From NCBI GenBank assembly GCA_027924585.1, contig BSBM01000592.1, positions 3,684,501 to 3,748,500 of the forward strand: DNA of 64,000 nucleotides, given 5' to 3'. Shown here piece after piece: positions 23,364 through 34,209 of this stretch (the stretch's first letter is position 1; every line of letters begins with the position of its first letter). The notes under the pieces were generated by a model. The model was not told the origin of the DNA, made no database searches, and was given only the letters and a program-made list of their open reading frames with translations. Origin of the DNA: Larix kaempferi. Lineage: Eukaryota; Streptophyta; Pinopsida; Pinales; Pinaceae. A program made the translations under genes and the position numbers.

Positions 23364-23741
23364 ATGGATGAGATCATCCTTGATCTGGGATCTAAAGTAA
23401 ATGTATCAACTAAAAAAACATGGCAGCAAATGGGGAGACCAAAGTTGTTATGCTCACCTATCCAGTTGAGAATGGAAAAACAGAAGAAATTCATACCTTT
23501 TGGAAGGTTAGCTAATGTTATTGTTGACATTGATGGAGTGCAAAGTTATGCAAAATTCAAGGTTATCAAAATTGTGGATGATAGTCAGTTGTATCCAACA
23601 CTATTGGGTATAGACTGGGAAATGGGTAACCTCACTATCATAAACTTAAAGACAAATAAGATGATCTTCGAAGGGAATCATCTCAGGGTCATCGCACCAC
23701 TGGAACCTTTAGACGTAGAAAGATACAGTGAGCCGATTTAG
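23364..23741 (+). pseudogene. Element B aspartic protease
   Basis: An uninterrupted 125-residue frame starts MDEIILDLGSKVNVSTKKTW. DLGS is the active-site triad variant usual in Tat/Athila proteases. It continues with MGRPKLLCSPIQLRM, FGRLANVIVDIDGV, the flap-distal FKVIKIVDDSQLYPTLLGID (the ALLG-type motif) and IINLKTNKMIFEGN. It would process the polyprotein. This is the least damaged domain of the element. The ATG at 23364 is simply the first Met, and the natural protein would have been part of a polyprotein. A TAG ends it at 23739-23741. Confidence 0.85.
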
Positions 23742-23762
23742 GAAGAATCTAGAGCTCAAGAT

Positions 23763-24500
23763 TTGGACCGCCTTTACAACATGACTACAAATAAGGAAGA
23801 CTATATTAATCCTACTGCATATGGAACACTCGGTTGGCGATGCAACAACTCTTGCATCTCATACTATGATGCAGGATTGGAGAACTGGAAAAGTTGTATG
23901 CATGAATTATCTACAAGGAGATGCGCGCAAGTTACAAAGTCACTGCGCTGGATTGGAAAGGAGGTAAGCCCAATTCCCACCTATGATGGTTTATCTAATG
24001 TTTATTCCTTTATCAAAGAATATACTATAGAAATTGCAGATGAACATCGCTTACCAGCACTAGACATGGCATTGCGCAAGACACCTGCGAGATGGTGGGA
24101 TGCACATAAGCAGACATTGACCACATGGGATCAGTGTAGAATCAAGATGCAGATTAGGTTTGCTGACAAGGTTACCCTACCCTTTGAAAAGTACAATGGA
24201 CAGACAGATCCAAGGGAGCATATTGAAACCTGTTCACAAGCATGGGTGGAGAGACCATAGACAGAGTGGGTTCATCTGTTTATACATACATCGGAGGAGA
24301 AGATTTTAAATAAATGGTGCCTGGATACAGATTTGCGCAGGGGCACTACAGACTGGTCTACCCTAGCTGCGAACTTCCAGAAGACCTTCAGTTTTGAAGA
24401 CAAGATTCCTACCATAAATGATGCTTTGCAGATTATTAAGGAAAGAATATTTAGACCAAAATGTCCACATAGAAACATGACATTACAAGAATTCTTTGGA
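23763..24500 (+). pseudogene. Capsid-like modules between protease and RT in element B
   Basis: After the protease the frame reads MDRLYNMTTNKEDYINPTAY, then from about 23970 a gag/capsid-like block: IPTYDGLSNVYSFIKEYTIE, LDMALRKTPARWWDAHKQTL and QCRIKMQIRF. A second block starts near 24180: LPFEKYNGQTDPREHIETC and, after a TAG, TEWVHLFIHTSEEKILNKW, DWSTLAANFQKTFSFED. Both follow the retrotransposon gag capsid pattern of substrate-like start, central Trp and 'W..L...F'. Thus capsid-like modules sit downstream of the protease as well as in gag. Plant polyproteins with such a segment are known to me in outline, but its role is unclear. Confidence 0.6.
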
Positions 24501-26000
24501 GATATAGAAGTACCTGAAAATCTACAGCCAGAATGGAAGGAACAGGTAGAGCATGCCATGGAATGTGATAACCTAGTTGAAGAGGTTGAAGATAAAGAAG
24601 AATGTGATGAGGAGGATCCACACAACGTTAGAATCCATGAGTCAGAGGGAGCGCACACTGTCGAGGGACCTCCGCTAGAAATTCCAGACATGAGTGGACC
24701 TATGAAAACAAGAAAAGTGAACATTGGCACCAGCGAAGAGCCGAAATTCACATCTATTGGAGAATACTGGGATGATCAGACGATAGCGGAGATCGTAGAC
24801 CTGCTACATGAATATCAGGATTTATTCCCAACAAAGTTTACAAAAATGAAAGGTATTTTGGGAGACTTAGGAGTTATGAAGATACCTCTTAAGCCAGGCA
24901 CGAAGCTTTTTAAGCAGAGGCCCTATAGACTGAATCCGCGATACAAAGAACAAGTCAAGGCAGAACTCGATAAGATGCTCGACACGGGGATCATCGAGCC
25001 AGTTGAAGAATCTGAGTGGATAATCCCTATGGTTGTCCAAGATAAGAAGACAAAAGGTGAGATTAGGAGCTGCGTGGACCTCAGAAAATTGAATGATGCT
25101 TTGATGAATGACCCATTTCCTACTCCCTTCAATGATGAAGTGCTCGATAACGTTGGAGGAAATGAGGCATACTCCTTTACTGATGGATTTTCGGGATATC
25201 ATCAGATAATAATTGACCCAGCGGATAGGCATAAGACCACTTTTTCCACTGAATGGGGGTCATTCCAGTACATAGTGATGCCATTTGGTGTAAAGAACGC
25301 ACCTTCCATCTTTTCCAAAGTTGTGGTTGCAACATTTAAAGATTTCATGCATAAGTTTTTAGAAGCTTATTTTGATGATTGGACATTATTTGGGTTGCTG
25401 AAGGACCATTGCGCAAACCTCAGATTGATGCTAGAAAAGTGCAGACAGTATCAAATGTCATTAAACCTGAAGAAGTGTATCTTTTGTGTACCCTATGGAA
25501 TCCTTTTGGGACACATTGTGTGCAAACAAGGCTTGATGGTTGAACCTGCGAAGATCGCAGTCATTGTAAACTTGCCAACACCGAACTTACTGATGGATTT
25601 TCGGGATATCATCAGATAATAATTGACCCAGCGGATAGGCATAAGACCACTTTTTCCACTGAATGGGGGTCATTCCAGTACATAGTGATGCCATTTGGTG
25701 TAAAGAACGCACCTTCCATCTTTTCCAGAGTTGTGGTTGCAACATTTAAAGATTTCATGCATAAGTTTTTAGAAGCTTATTTTGATGATTGGACATTATT
25801 TGGGTTGCTGAAGGACCATTGCGCAAACCTCAGATTGATGCTAGAAAAGTGCAGACAGCATCAAATGTCATTAAACCTGAAGAAGTGTATCTTTTGTGTA
25901 CCCTATGGAATCCTTTTGGGACACATTGTGTGCAAACAAGGCTTGATGGTTGAACCTGCGAAGATCGCAGTCATTGTAAACTTGCCAACACCGAACTTAG
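24501..26000 (+). pseudogene. Element B reverse transcriptase with 410-bp internal duplication
   Basis: An acidic linker (EEVEDKEECDEEDP) and GEYWDDQTIAEIVDLLHEYQ precede the RT. Landmarks are RPYRLNPRYKEQVKAELDKM, GIIEPVEESEWIIPMVVQ, RSCVDLRKLND, YSFTDGFSGYHQIIIDPADR, FQYIVMPFGVKNAPSIF and the catalytic LEAYFDDWTLF (about 25360-25390). LNLKKCIFCVPYGILLGHIV follows. The frame then jumps back: 25591-25999 repeats 25181-25589, so palm motifs including FDDW occur twice. The 410-bp offset is not a multiple of three and breaks the frame. RT copies RNA to cDNA, and this copy could not make a normal enzyme. Confidence 0.95.
25181..25999 (+). repeat. 410-bp tandem duplication within RT
   Basis: Copy 1 is 25181-25589 and copy 2 is 25591-25999. 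By eye they differ at only two positions (ccaaag/ccagag near 25318/25728 and cagtatc/cagcatc near 25449/25859). The junction shares 'cttac'/'ttactgatgg' microhomology. Confidence 0.95.
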
Positions 26001-26710
26001 TAAAGTAGTTGCGCACCACATTGGGGCATACCGGTTACTACAGAAATTTTATAAAGGGTTATGCATAGATAACCATGTCAATGGAGAAATTGTTAAAGAA
26101 AGACGCGTCGTTCAACTGGAACCCAGAATGTGAGCAAGGCTTTGATACATTAAAAGAGAAAATGGTAACTGTGCTGATCTTAGTGTTTCCAGATTGGGAG
26201 AAGCCATTCCATGTACATGTTGATGCTTCATGCATAGCATTGGGAGTTGTATTAGCACAACCAGGAGATGGAGGTTTTGACCATCCCATTGCGTTTTCGA
26301 GCAGGAATCTCTCATCGACTAAGAAGAATTATACCACCACTGAGAGAGAAATCCTAGCTATAGTCTACGCACTACAGAAATTCATGCACTATTTGCTTGG
26401 TGTGCACTTCTCTATGTTCACTGACCATTCTGCTTTCAAATACTTGGTCCACAATCCAGTGTTAAGGGGGCGAATCTGCAAATGGTTGTTACTCTTTCAG
26501 GAGTATGACTTCGAAATAGTGGTTAAGCCTGGCAGATTGAACTTAGGACCTGATCATCTGTCAAGGATCGATTCAGGGGAAGAACCTATGAACATTGAAG
26601 ACAATCTGCCTGATGCGCAGTTATTTTCTATTCAGATTGCCAATAACTATTATAAATATATCATAGACTTCTTAACTACTAGGTTGGAACACCTAGAGTT
26701 TACTACGTAG
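26000..26710 (+). pseudogene. Element B RNase H
   Basis: After a TAG-interrupted connection (GHTGYYRNFIKGY), the frame from 26075 reads MEKLLKKDASFNWNPECEQG, then FHVHVDASCIALGVVLAQPG (first catalytic Asp), HPIAFSSRNLSSTKKNYTTT, EREILAIVYAL (Glu) and MFTDHSAFKYLV (second Asp). GRLNLGPDHLSRIDSGEEP closes the domain. All three acidic residues visible in family members are present. This domain removes RNA from the RNA-DNA hybrid. The frame ends in TAG at 26708-26710, just before the integrase zinc-binding part. Confidence 0.9.
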
Positions 26711-27919
26711 CAGAAGAAGCAGCTGGTAGTAAGAGTAGCAGACTTCACCATAATCGTAGGTCAATTATACAAATTGGGACTGGATGAAGTACTGCACAGG
26801 TGTGTTTTAGAACACAAGAGGCCATTCGTACTGGCTGATACACATTCAGGAGAGGCAGGAGGTCACTACGCAAGACGAGCCATTATGCAAAAGATATTGT
26901 GAGCATGAATATGGTAGCCTACTATTCACAAAGATACAAAGGAAAATTGCCAGAGCTGTGATGTCTATCAGAGGACAGGAAGGTCATCGCGAAGAGACAA
27001 AATGTCATTGAATCCACAGTTGACATTACAGGAATTTGAGAAATGGGCCATTGATTTTGTTGGACCTATAAAACCACCGGGAAAGAGAACTGGTGCGAGG
27101 TACATTTTTACTGCAACTGACTACCTTACCAGATGGGCAGAAGCAAAGCCAATGAAGGACTGTAGTGCAGTTACTACCGCGCAGTTCATTTTTGAGAACA
27201 TCCTTACAAGGTTTGGATGCCCGAAGATTTTGATGAGTGATCAAGGCACTCACTTTCTGAATAGAACTATTGAGGCATTGACAGAAGAGTTCCACATTCA
27301 TCATCAGCGAAGTACGCCATATCATCCACAAGCAAATGGAACTGTTGAAGCGTTCAATAAGGTACTGGAGAATGCGCTGAAAAAAATATGCAATGTCAAT
27401 AGGGATGACTGGGACCTACGCATTCCAACTATTTTATGGGCATACATAACTACTTGCAAAAGATTGATTGGCCACACACCTTTTAAGCTGGCCTATGGAC
27501 AGGAAGAAATAATGCCAATGGAGTACATTGTTCCCAGCTTAAGAATAGTTGCATTCACGGGCATGGCAGATCGCGACACACTAGAAGAAATGCTTCTACA
27601 CTTGGTTGGTATGGAGGAAGATCGCTTCATCGCAGGCTTTCACCAACAAGTGCAAAAAGAAAGAGAAAAAGCATGGCATGATCGCCATATAAAAAATAAG
27701 ACCTTTTAGGTAGTTGATCTAGTCCTCCTATATGATAGCAAATTTATGAAGTTTCCTGGAAAGTTTAAAATGTATTGGCTTGGCCCATATACTGTTTTAA
27801 ATGTAACTAATGGTGGCGCAGTCCAGTTAGCCACATTAGCAGGAGATAGCTTGACCGGCCTAGTCAATGGAAGCAAACTAAAACCCTATCAGGATAGTCC
27901 TGCTTCGCAGAACCCTTAA
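26711..27919 (+). pseudogene. Element B integrase
   Basis: The zinc-binding region lies at 26750-26990: DTHSGEAGGHYARRAIMQKI gives the two His residues and [11 protein letters not shown] the two Cys. It is interrupted by three stops (near 26900-26930). The catalytic core from 27002 is open: [10 protein letters not shown] (first Asp), [11 protein letters not shown] (second Asp) and [18 protein letters not shown] (Glu). The C-terminal part continues after a TAG at 27707 with LLYDSKFMKFPGKFKMYWLG and NGSKLKPYQ, ending near 27919. No chromodomain is seen, as expected for Tat/Athila. Integrase joins cDNA to chromosomal DNA. The DDE triad is intact but the protein is not. Confidence 0.92.
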
Positions 27920-28570
27920 TGATCAAGAAAGAAAGGAAATTTCTAAGTGCCAAGTACAGTTGAAAGTGGGCACTAGAAATGGGAAAGAGTATGTACGCGA
28001 AGTGTGATGAAGAAAATGTATATACCACACAACACTTGTTAAGCAGTGAAGTTGTGCCAAAAAAAAAAAGAGAGAAAAATAAAAGAGGAACCACGCAGTT
28101 ACGAAGGCCAACATGCAATTGCGAAGATCAAGTTGAACTAGAAAAGAGGCTAAGTTCAGAAGCAAGAAATCAGGCACTGCAAGGTAACTATGCCGGAGTA
28201 GGGACAACCCACCGTGCAATTCAATGCACTACTCCAGAAAAGTAATCATTAGAATGTCGGTCGCAAATATAGCTGTTATACAGTACTTTTTCCAGCAACT
28301 GCTTGAGAATTTAACGAAGAAATAGCCATTCTGAACGAGTTAATGAAGGAAAAGACCGAAATCGTTATCGGATTTGGCCAATGGATACCACATTTAATGC
28401 TTATCTAGCCATTGAGGGGCGTGGAGGAGGCTAGATGCGCCTATAAATACCGTTGTATTTAGACTCGCGAGCATTACCGAAACCCTTGAATTTTCTTACG
28501 AGCAATACTCTGCGATTGTTTACAGCAAGTTATCAGAAATCCCGTTGTTCTTCCCAGATCCATCCAGTGA
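27920..28570 (+). other. Spacer between pol and ORF3 of element B
   Basis: About 650 bp without a supported protein. A short frame at 27979-28245 has no domain. Near its end lie a TATA-like ctataaata (28441-28449) and a pyrimidine-rich stretch ending in AG at 28557, discussed separately. Confidence 0.6.
28441..28449 (+). promoter_or_regulatory. Candidate internal TATA box before ORF3
   Basis: The sequence ctataaata in a GC-richer context (gatgcgc before, ccgttg after) lies 122 bp upstream of the ORF3 ATG at 28571. It could drive separate ORF3 expression, but this is inferred from position and motif only. Confidence 0.35.
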
Positions 28571-31453
28571 ATGTCTGAGAGGTCCTCTATTGAGGAAGAG
28601 TTCACGGTCCAGGAGACTGTGAATGTATTTAGATACGGAGGAATCGAAGGGTTGATGAGAACCCCCATCAAGAAAGTTGTAATAGAACAAGGTCAAGCTT
28701 CCTGAAGATCACCAAGACATGCTCTAGCCATGCAAGACAAAGGCAAAGAACAAGCGGTGCCAAAAATGAAGCAACAAAAGCTGAGTTCCACAGTACCACA
28801 AGCGCCACTGGTCGATAAGGAGATACCATTGAAGCTAACCCCTGAGTATATCTCATCGTGTGCACAGGACACATCGGCCATTAAGCTACTGAAGAATACC
28901 AAGTACGAGATTCCGCTCTCACCTATATTGAAGCATGTCGAGGTGGAGGGAACTATGCTGGGTAAGATCCACAACTGTAAGTGGGAATACTACGATCTGC
29001 TTCAAATGTAGAAGGAACCCAACGAACCTAAGTTTCCACAATTCCATCCCAACCAGTACATGTGCTGGAAAAAAGATGTGAAAGGCAATCTCACCTTGGT
29101 CACAGAGAGTTGGTTGTCTGTAGTAGTCGCATCGGGACTGCTCAACATGTTGAGACTCCCGCACTTCGACAAAACACCAAAGCTGAATGCGGTGGTGCGA
29201 ACTCTGATGTCGCGCATCCACTAGGGATATTTGTGGCTTGATCGCAATATCGACCTAAACATTGACTTAATCCACCGGATCACTGGATTGAGCAAAAGAG
29301 GTGAAGATCCGAAGTAGTTCTTTCAAGGGAAAAGAAGAGACAAAGAAGTTGCCGTGAAGATGAAGAAAACCCAAACCATCATCAAAGGCAAGAGAGGATT
29401 TCAAACGGAGGACATAGTTGATAAGGTAGTTTGTCACGCAACTGTTAGCTGGCAAGATTCTGAGGAAAGAAAGACCATTGGAAGTACCTACGGGCGCAGT
29501 ACTACTTGGTGCAGCAACCACGGAGGGTGGAAGATTCAACTGGTGTCAATACATGTTGAATGAGTTTCTAGAGGAATTGAATGATACATAGGCACATGGT
29601 GATAATTTCCATTTTACATGGTTAATAGTGTTGATCGCGTCCGTAGGATGGAAGGACCCGAAGGATTATGTTGGCGTAATAAATGACAGCAGTGATTGCA
29701 GAGGATCTCGTTATGAAAACCTTTGGGCGAACTTGAATTCACAAAGACAGCACGCGACAACTAAAGTATTCTACCCTTATTATGAGCAGTTGCACGAAGC
29801 CATTATCGTCACGCTGTGGATAACAAAAGAGGTAATGGCTAAGTACATTCGCACTGTCAATTTTTATGCTGACATGCATTCTATTCACATTTCAACCAAG
29901 GCACGGACAAAGAACCCTGAATGGTTCGCAGGAAGATACCATATGAATGAAGAGGACATTGACAACATCATGAAGGAATGGCCTATTGAATTTCAAGTCG
30001 AAATTGTGTATATCCAAAGTGACTCTGGCAAGAGCAATCCCATTCCTACTCCCATTGTTGAAGAGCTATGGACAGGAAAAAGGAAGGAAGTCGAGAGCCT
30101 TGTATAGCAGAAGGTACAGAAGAAGAAATAGAAAGCAGTTAAGGGCCCGTCCTAAGCTAAACTCCATGAGGAGGATTACGAAATGATCGCGTCCACAGTA
30201 ACATCACAGATGGAAGACCTGATGATTGAAAAGATAAAAAGAATGAGACAATTCAACAAAGTCTACAGAAGAATATGGTCACGCTGCAAGGAATTATAGA
30301 AAAGATTGAAGAATTACACCGCCGCTTGCCCTTGCCGTGAGATTCAGAATCAGAAGGGAAGTCAAGGGGTACTTCACAGCCAAATACACCACAGCTAGCC
30401 CTGACTTTGCCTGCGAAGTCCCGCATTGTCAAGCTTGATCCCTTAATTGTAAGGCTGCCACTACTGGAACAATTAATCTTGGGCACGAAGGACCTAGAGT
30501 ATGTGGACCTTGACATTGTGAAGATGCCACTGCCTGGTCTACACAATCTGCATCTGCAGGTTATCGAGGAGATTCATGAGTGAAGTGTCGACGCTCTGAA
30601 CCAACACACTGAGCTGCAGGCAAGCTATAAGCAGTTGGAGGAATCTAGCTCGCGGAGGGCTATGGAACTACAAGATGAGCACGATCGACGAAAGAGACTA
30701 GAGTCTACGATCACCGCAGTAGCCGAGGAGATATCCGAATGTGACATACAGCCAGACCCGGTGGACACTGTCGTTAATATCGACGAAGTGGTTAGCAATA
30801 TTAATGCGGAGATGAAGGATATGGAGATCAATTATCAAGCACAGATTGTTGCGTTGGAAGCACAGACTCATCCTGATCAGCAATAGCTCGGAACAAAGGA
30901 ATCAAAAGCTGTTGAGGAGAGTATAGCCAGTGAAGTGGCTAAGTGCCAAGCTCTGTTTGATGAAGCAATAAGAACATTTACTGCGCTAGAAGAGAACCCA
31001 GAGATTCTAGAAGTCAAGAACACCCTGAAGGATAAGCAGGTAACTTTATAATTGTTGGACACAGAGGTCAAGGATCTGCTACCAAGAGAGCGCCTTTGCC
31101 GATATTCAGAAGTTAAAGAACTGAAGAAACAAGTTCAAGAGTTGAGGGACAAGGATGCCGAAGCTAGAGACAAAGCGCAGTACCTCCAAGAAGAAGCTCA
31201 TGAGATATCATAGAAGATAGAAGCAAAGTTGATAGAACTGCGTGATGTGCACGATTCAGTCAAAGAGAAAACTGACGATGATATAGATGTTGATCTGTTA
31301 GACATCATCAAAACTATGGAACAAGATTCTAAGGATACGGTTGCTAAGTTGAGCACAACCTATCAAGAATTTGTTGCTAAATCAGCTCCACTAGAAGAAG
31401 AGCAGCCTGGAAAAGAAGAAGTTCAAGGTGGCTCGAGGACGAGCCACATGTAA
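28571..31453 (+). pseudogene. Element B third ORF: globular domain plus long coiled coil
   Basis: The ATG at 28571 opens MSERSSIEEEFTVQETVNVF. The first part (to about 30110) holds ISSCAQDTSAIKLLKNTKYE, a PHFDKTPKLNAVVRTLMSRI block, LWLDRNIDLNIDLIHRITGL, SKRGEDPK and a second conserved-looking stretch, LIASVGWKDPKDYVGVINDS with LHEAIIVTLWITKEVMAKYI. This resembles the extra-ORF proteins of plant Athila/Tat elements. From about 30180 to the end it is rich in Glu, Lys and Leu heptads (SYKQLEESSSRRAMELQDEH, EVKELKKQVQELRDKDAEAR, DLLDIIKTMEQDSKDTVAK), indicating a long coiled coil. It ends GGSRTSHM at 31453, 12 bp before the 3' LTR. No signal peptide or clear membrane segment is seen. Many stops interrupt it. 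Confidence 0.6.
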
Positions 31454-31465
31454 GTGTTAGGGGCC

Positions 31466-33071
31466 TGTTGGGCCTGGCCCAAGTGGGGAATTTTTGTGCA
31501 AGTCAAGTTTTGGCACTGCAAAGTGAAGCGTAGTAAAGCTGGATACTTTTTGAACAAGTCAATGTTGGGAATCTGTGAAGTTAAGCACAGCGCAGCGTCA
31601 GAAGAGCTGTGAAGTACAACGTTGCGAGGAGATAGCGTTGCGATGAGCTCGATCTATGGAGATCCGACAAGGCAGAAGGTTGGACGGAAGATGGCACATA
31701 TTCCAGTTAGACCATCAGTGGTCTATGTTTGGCAAAGATGCTCCATGATTACCAAGCGACGGGTAAGGAGTGAAGCGGAGGAAAGCGACTAGTCACACAT
31801 GCAAGGAACCACTACATGAACCAGTCGCATAAGGCCGTTAGGGGAAGAATAGCTGGGTGAAAGCGACCTATTGGCACACGTGCGACAGGAAGGATGATAG
31901 CGACGTGACCACGTGCAGAGGACGGCCATGACGGAAGATTCGCTACCAGAAGCCATCAAGTCCAGTTAGCTAAAAACAGTGACAGTTTTGGGAAACCTTA
32001 GGGTTTTTTCCTGCATATTGTATAGACATGACCTACGGGCATGATCTATAAAATGGGCATATTTTGTAAGGGAAAGGGTTGTTGTTTTGTTGTTAATCTC
32101 TGGTGTCTGGTTTGTATCTCATTGTATAATCTTGAGCAAGACCTGTTTTTATTTCCATTGTAAAGGCTCTGCAAGCTAAGTGCGCAGAGGCCTACAGAGA
32201 GAGAAGAGAGTCTACAGCTGAGTGCGCAGACTGGAACTGTTGTACCCTTCCCAAAGACTAATACAACAACAGTTACTCTGGATGTATCTCCCATCCTGGG
32301 GATGAACCACGTTAAATCTTGTGCGGTGTGATTGTTTATGTGTTTGCACTTGTCTGTTTGCTTACAATGAATGCTTGGATTCTCATTTATCAGTTGTTAT
32401 GTTCATGCTTTTATATGTATTCGCCATGAGAATGAGATGGGAATAATATGTTAAGTATCACAGTTATGGATGAATGTTGAATGCGCAATAGTTCTAAGTT
32501 AAAAAATGCATAAGTCATTTAGATAAACACGTAAGTAGGAGAGTTCACGACGTGCGACTCCCTCGAAGCGCAGCATCGGAAGTGCACAATGCATTGTATT
32601 TTGTCCCATTGCATAAGTCATAAGGATAAATAATCTAAGGCAGTAGATGAATGAATAAGCACTAATTAAAGTCTTCACGAGCGGTTAAGTCTGAAGAGGG
32701 AGCATATACGTCATTTGCGATGCCCTGTCTATTGAACCCTATATGAACCGTGCAGTCCTTGGATGCATTCGTTGTGCAAGTGTCTTAGCTTGCAGAAGTG
32801 TTAACCGCGACGAAGGTGATTGTCGCGCATCTCTCAGTCTGCAACGCAAGCCCTACAGTGCGTTGCTCGTTGGATCTGTTTAAACAACTCATCACATAGC
32901 TGTGGAAACCTGATTCCGCAGCTCCCCCATAACTTCACCTCGGGTGAGACCTCATTCTATTCACAGACTATTGCCAAAAGGGCCGGTGAAAAGGGGTTTT
33001 GTTGGTTCCTTGAAAGCACGGAGAACCTGGGTCTACATTGGAAACCTCTAGAACAGTTATATAAGCCAACA
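31466..33071 (+). mobile_element. Element B 3' LTR
   Basis: 1606 bp, tgttgggcct...agccaaca, collinear with 19124-20728. Only a short purine-rich tract (ttagggg) precedes it as a possible polypurine tract. It is followed by gtcgg, the second copy of the target duplication. Confidence 0.95.
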
Positions 33072-33076
33072 GTCGG

Positions 33077-34168
33077 CACATAGCTGGGTTTATCAAGCAT
33101 GTAGGGAGATAGGGAAGGATAATGTTAAGCCAGTGAGCTCAACCACAAAGCTAGAGGCATCTCAATTGATCTCTGTCATCCTTGGCACCCACAATACCTA
33201 CCACACCCAACACAACGAAGGTCCCCTTCTTTACTACACAGTCCCTCGAGTGCCCCTTCCCTCCAGTGGTCTTTAGGGTGGCAGAAAGGTCCAAGTTGTA
33301 GCAATTTAAGAGATTATTTCCTTCACTAGGTTTATCAAGCAACTCCAACCTCTAATTTCTCTGCCAATCCAATCCACTCTTGGAATTTTTCTGAATTCTG
33401 GCCACGTGACTCTCAATCACGAAATTCAACTTTCGGGCTTCCAAATCTGAGTCTTCCTATGGATTGATGGGAATTTTACACTCTCAAATTTTCCCCAGGG
33501 TTTATGTCTATGGATTCCCCATTAGATTTCGCTACTCACATCAAATTTTGGTCATTTTTGACACTCTAAATCGTGGCTTCTTTCCTGGTTGTTATTTCTG
33601 CAATTTTTAACTGTTGGGAATGCATAGTGGCTGATAATTGATGTATGGTTGTTCAACAATGGAATGGGAATTGTGGAAAAACAAAATCCATGAGGAAATT
33701 AAATTCTGGTCCAAGTAAAGTGAGCCCATAACCCACCATACGAATTTTTGAGCTTGCCCATGATCCATTATTTTCATGAGCTGATTTCTCAGTTGCCTCT
33801 TCCTAATAGAATTAAATGTCAACATACTAGTCAAGATGGGTTATCAAAATGACATTTGGAAACAAAGTATTAAATCCCCCAACCCCTCATCTCTCCCTAG
33901 TGGATACATTCATCCCCCTCATTTTTAGTTTCTTCCATAGCCAGCTCTTGGAATTTTATTTGCATTATAAATATTTACATGTTTTTAGAATTTCCCGTGG
34001 CTTTCTAGCACATGGTTCACAAAATATAAAAATACTTGACTTTTAAAGCTGAGCATTCACTAGCGGGGTCTTGGCCTTGAGCTCCACGCTAGGAATTTAT
34101 ACATCGCATATGGACAATATTCACATATAAAGTCAATACATTCTAAGGGTCAAAAAGAAGGTATTACA
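33077..34168 (-). mobile_element. Element A 5' LTR, outer part
   Basis: This continues the LTR interrupted at 19123. It is collinear with 60217-61164: 'gttgggtttrtcaagcatg', 'taagccagtgagctcaacc', 'aagctgagcattcactagcg', 'ccttgagctccacgctag' and 'cctaagggtcaaaa'. On the minus strand it starts tgtaataccttc at 34168. The total LTR is about 1616 bp (524 plus 1092). Confidence 0.88.
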
Positions 34169-34209
34169 CAAGGAGGGAGCATGAGGGCAGAGTGGTCCCA
34201 CAAGTCAAT

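Larger units (their letters stand above)
19124..33071 (+). mobile_element. Element B: Tat/Athila-like LTR retrotransposon, complete ends
   Basis: Two LTRs of 1605-1606 bp (19124-20728, 31466-33071) start tgttgggcct and end ccaaca. They are flanked by the five-base duplication gtcgg (19119-19123 and 33072-33076). The PBS tggttccgttgtcgggac resembles the tRNA-Asp site typical of Tat/Athila elements. The interior order is gag with zinc knuckles, protease, capsid-like modules, RT, RNase H, integrase and a third ORF. The 5' half of the two LTRs differs at roughly one base in ten by eye, so the insertion is old. All ORFs carry stops. Confidence 0.95.
12555..34168 (-). mobile_element. Element A: Ty3/gypsy element, 5' LTR split by element B, 3' end missing
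   Basis: Running leftward, the order is: LTR (34168-33077 and 19123-18600), three-base spacer, initiator-Met PBS (18596-18584), leader with a tandem array, gag (15997-14700), protease, RT, RNase H, and the first part of integrase ending at about 12555. The RT text resembles the chromovirus Tekay/Del group ([20 protein letters not shown]). The net length without element B is about 7.7 kb. The integrase core, any chromodomain and the 3' LTR are gone, cut off at the B-family LTR at 12554. Confidence 0.85.

Noticed and set aside
28571-31453. Envelope protein in element B
   Set aside because: No signal peptide, transmembrane segment or fusion-like stretch is visible; it is described only as an extra ORF.
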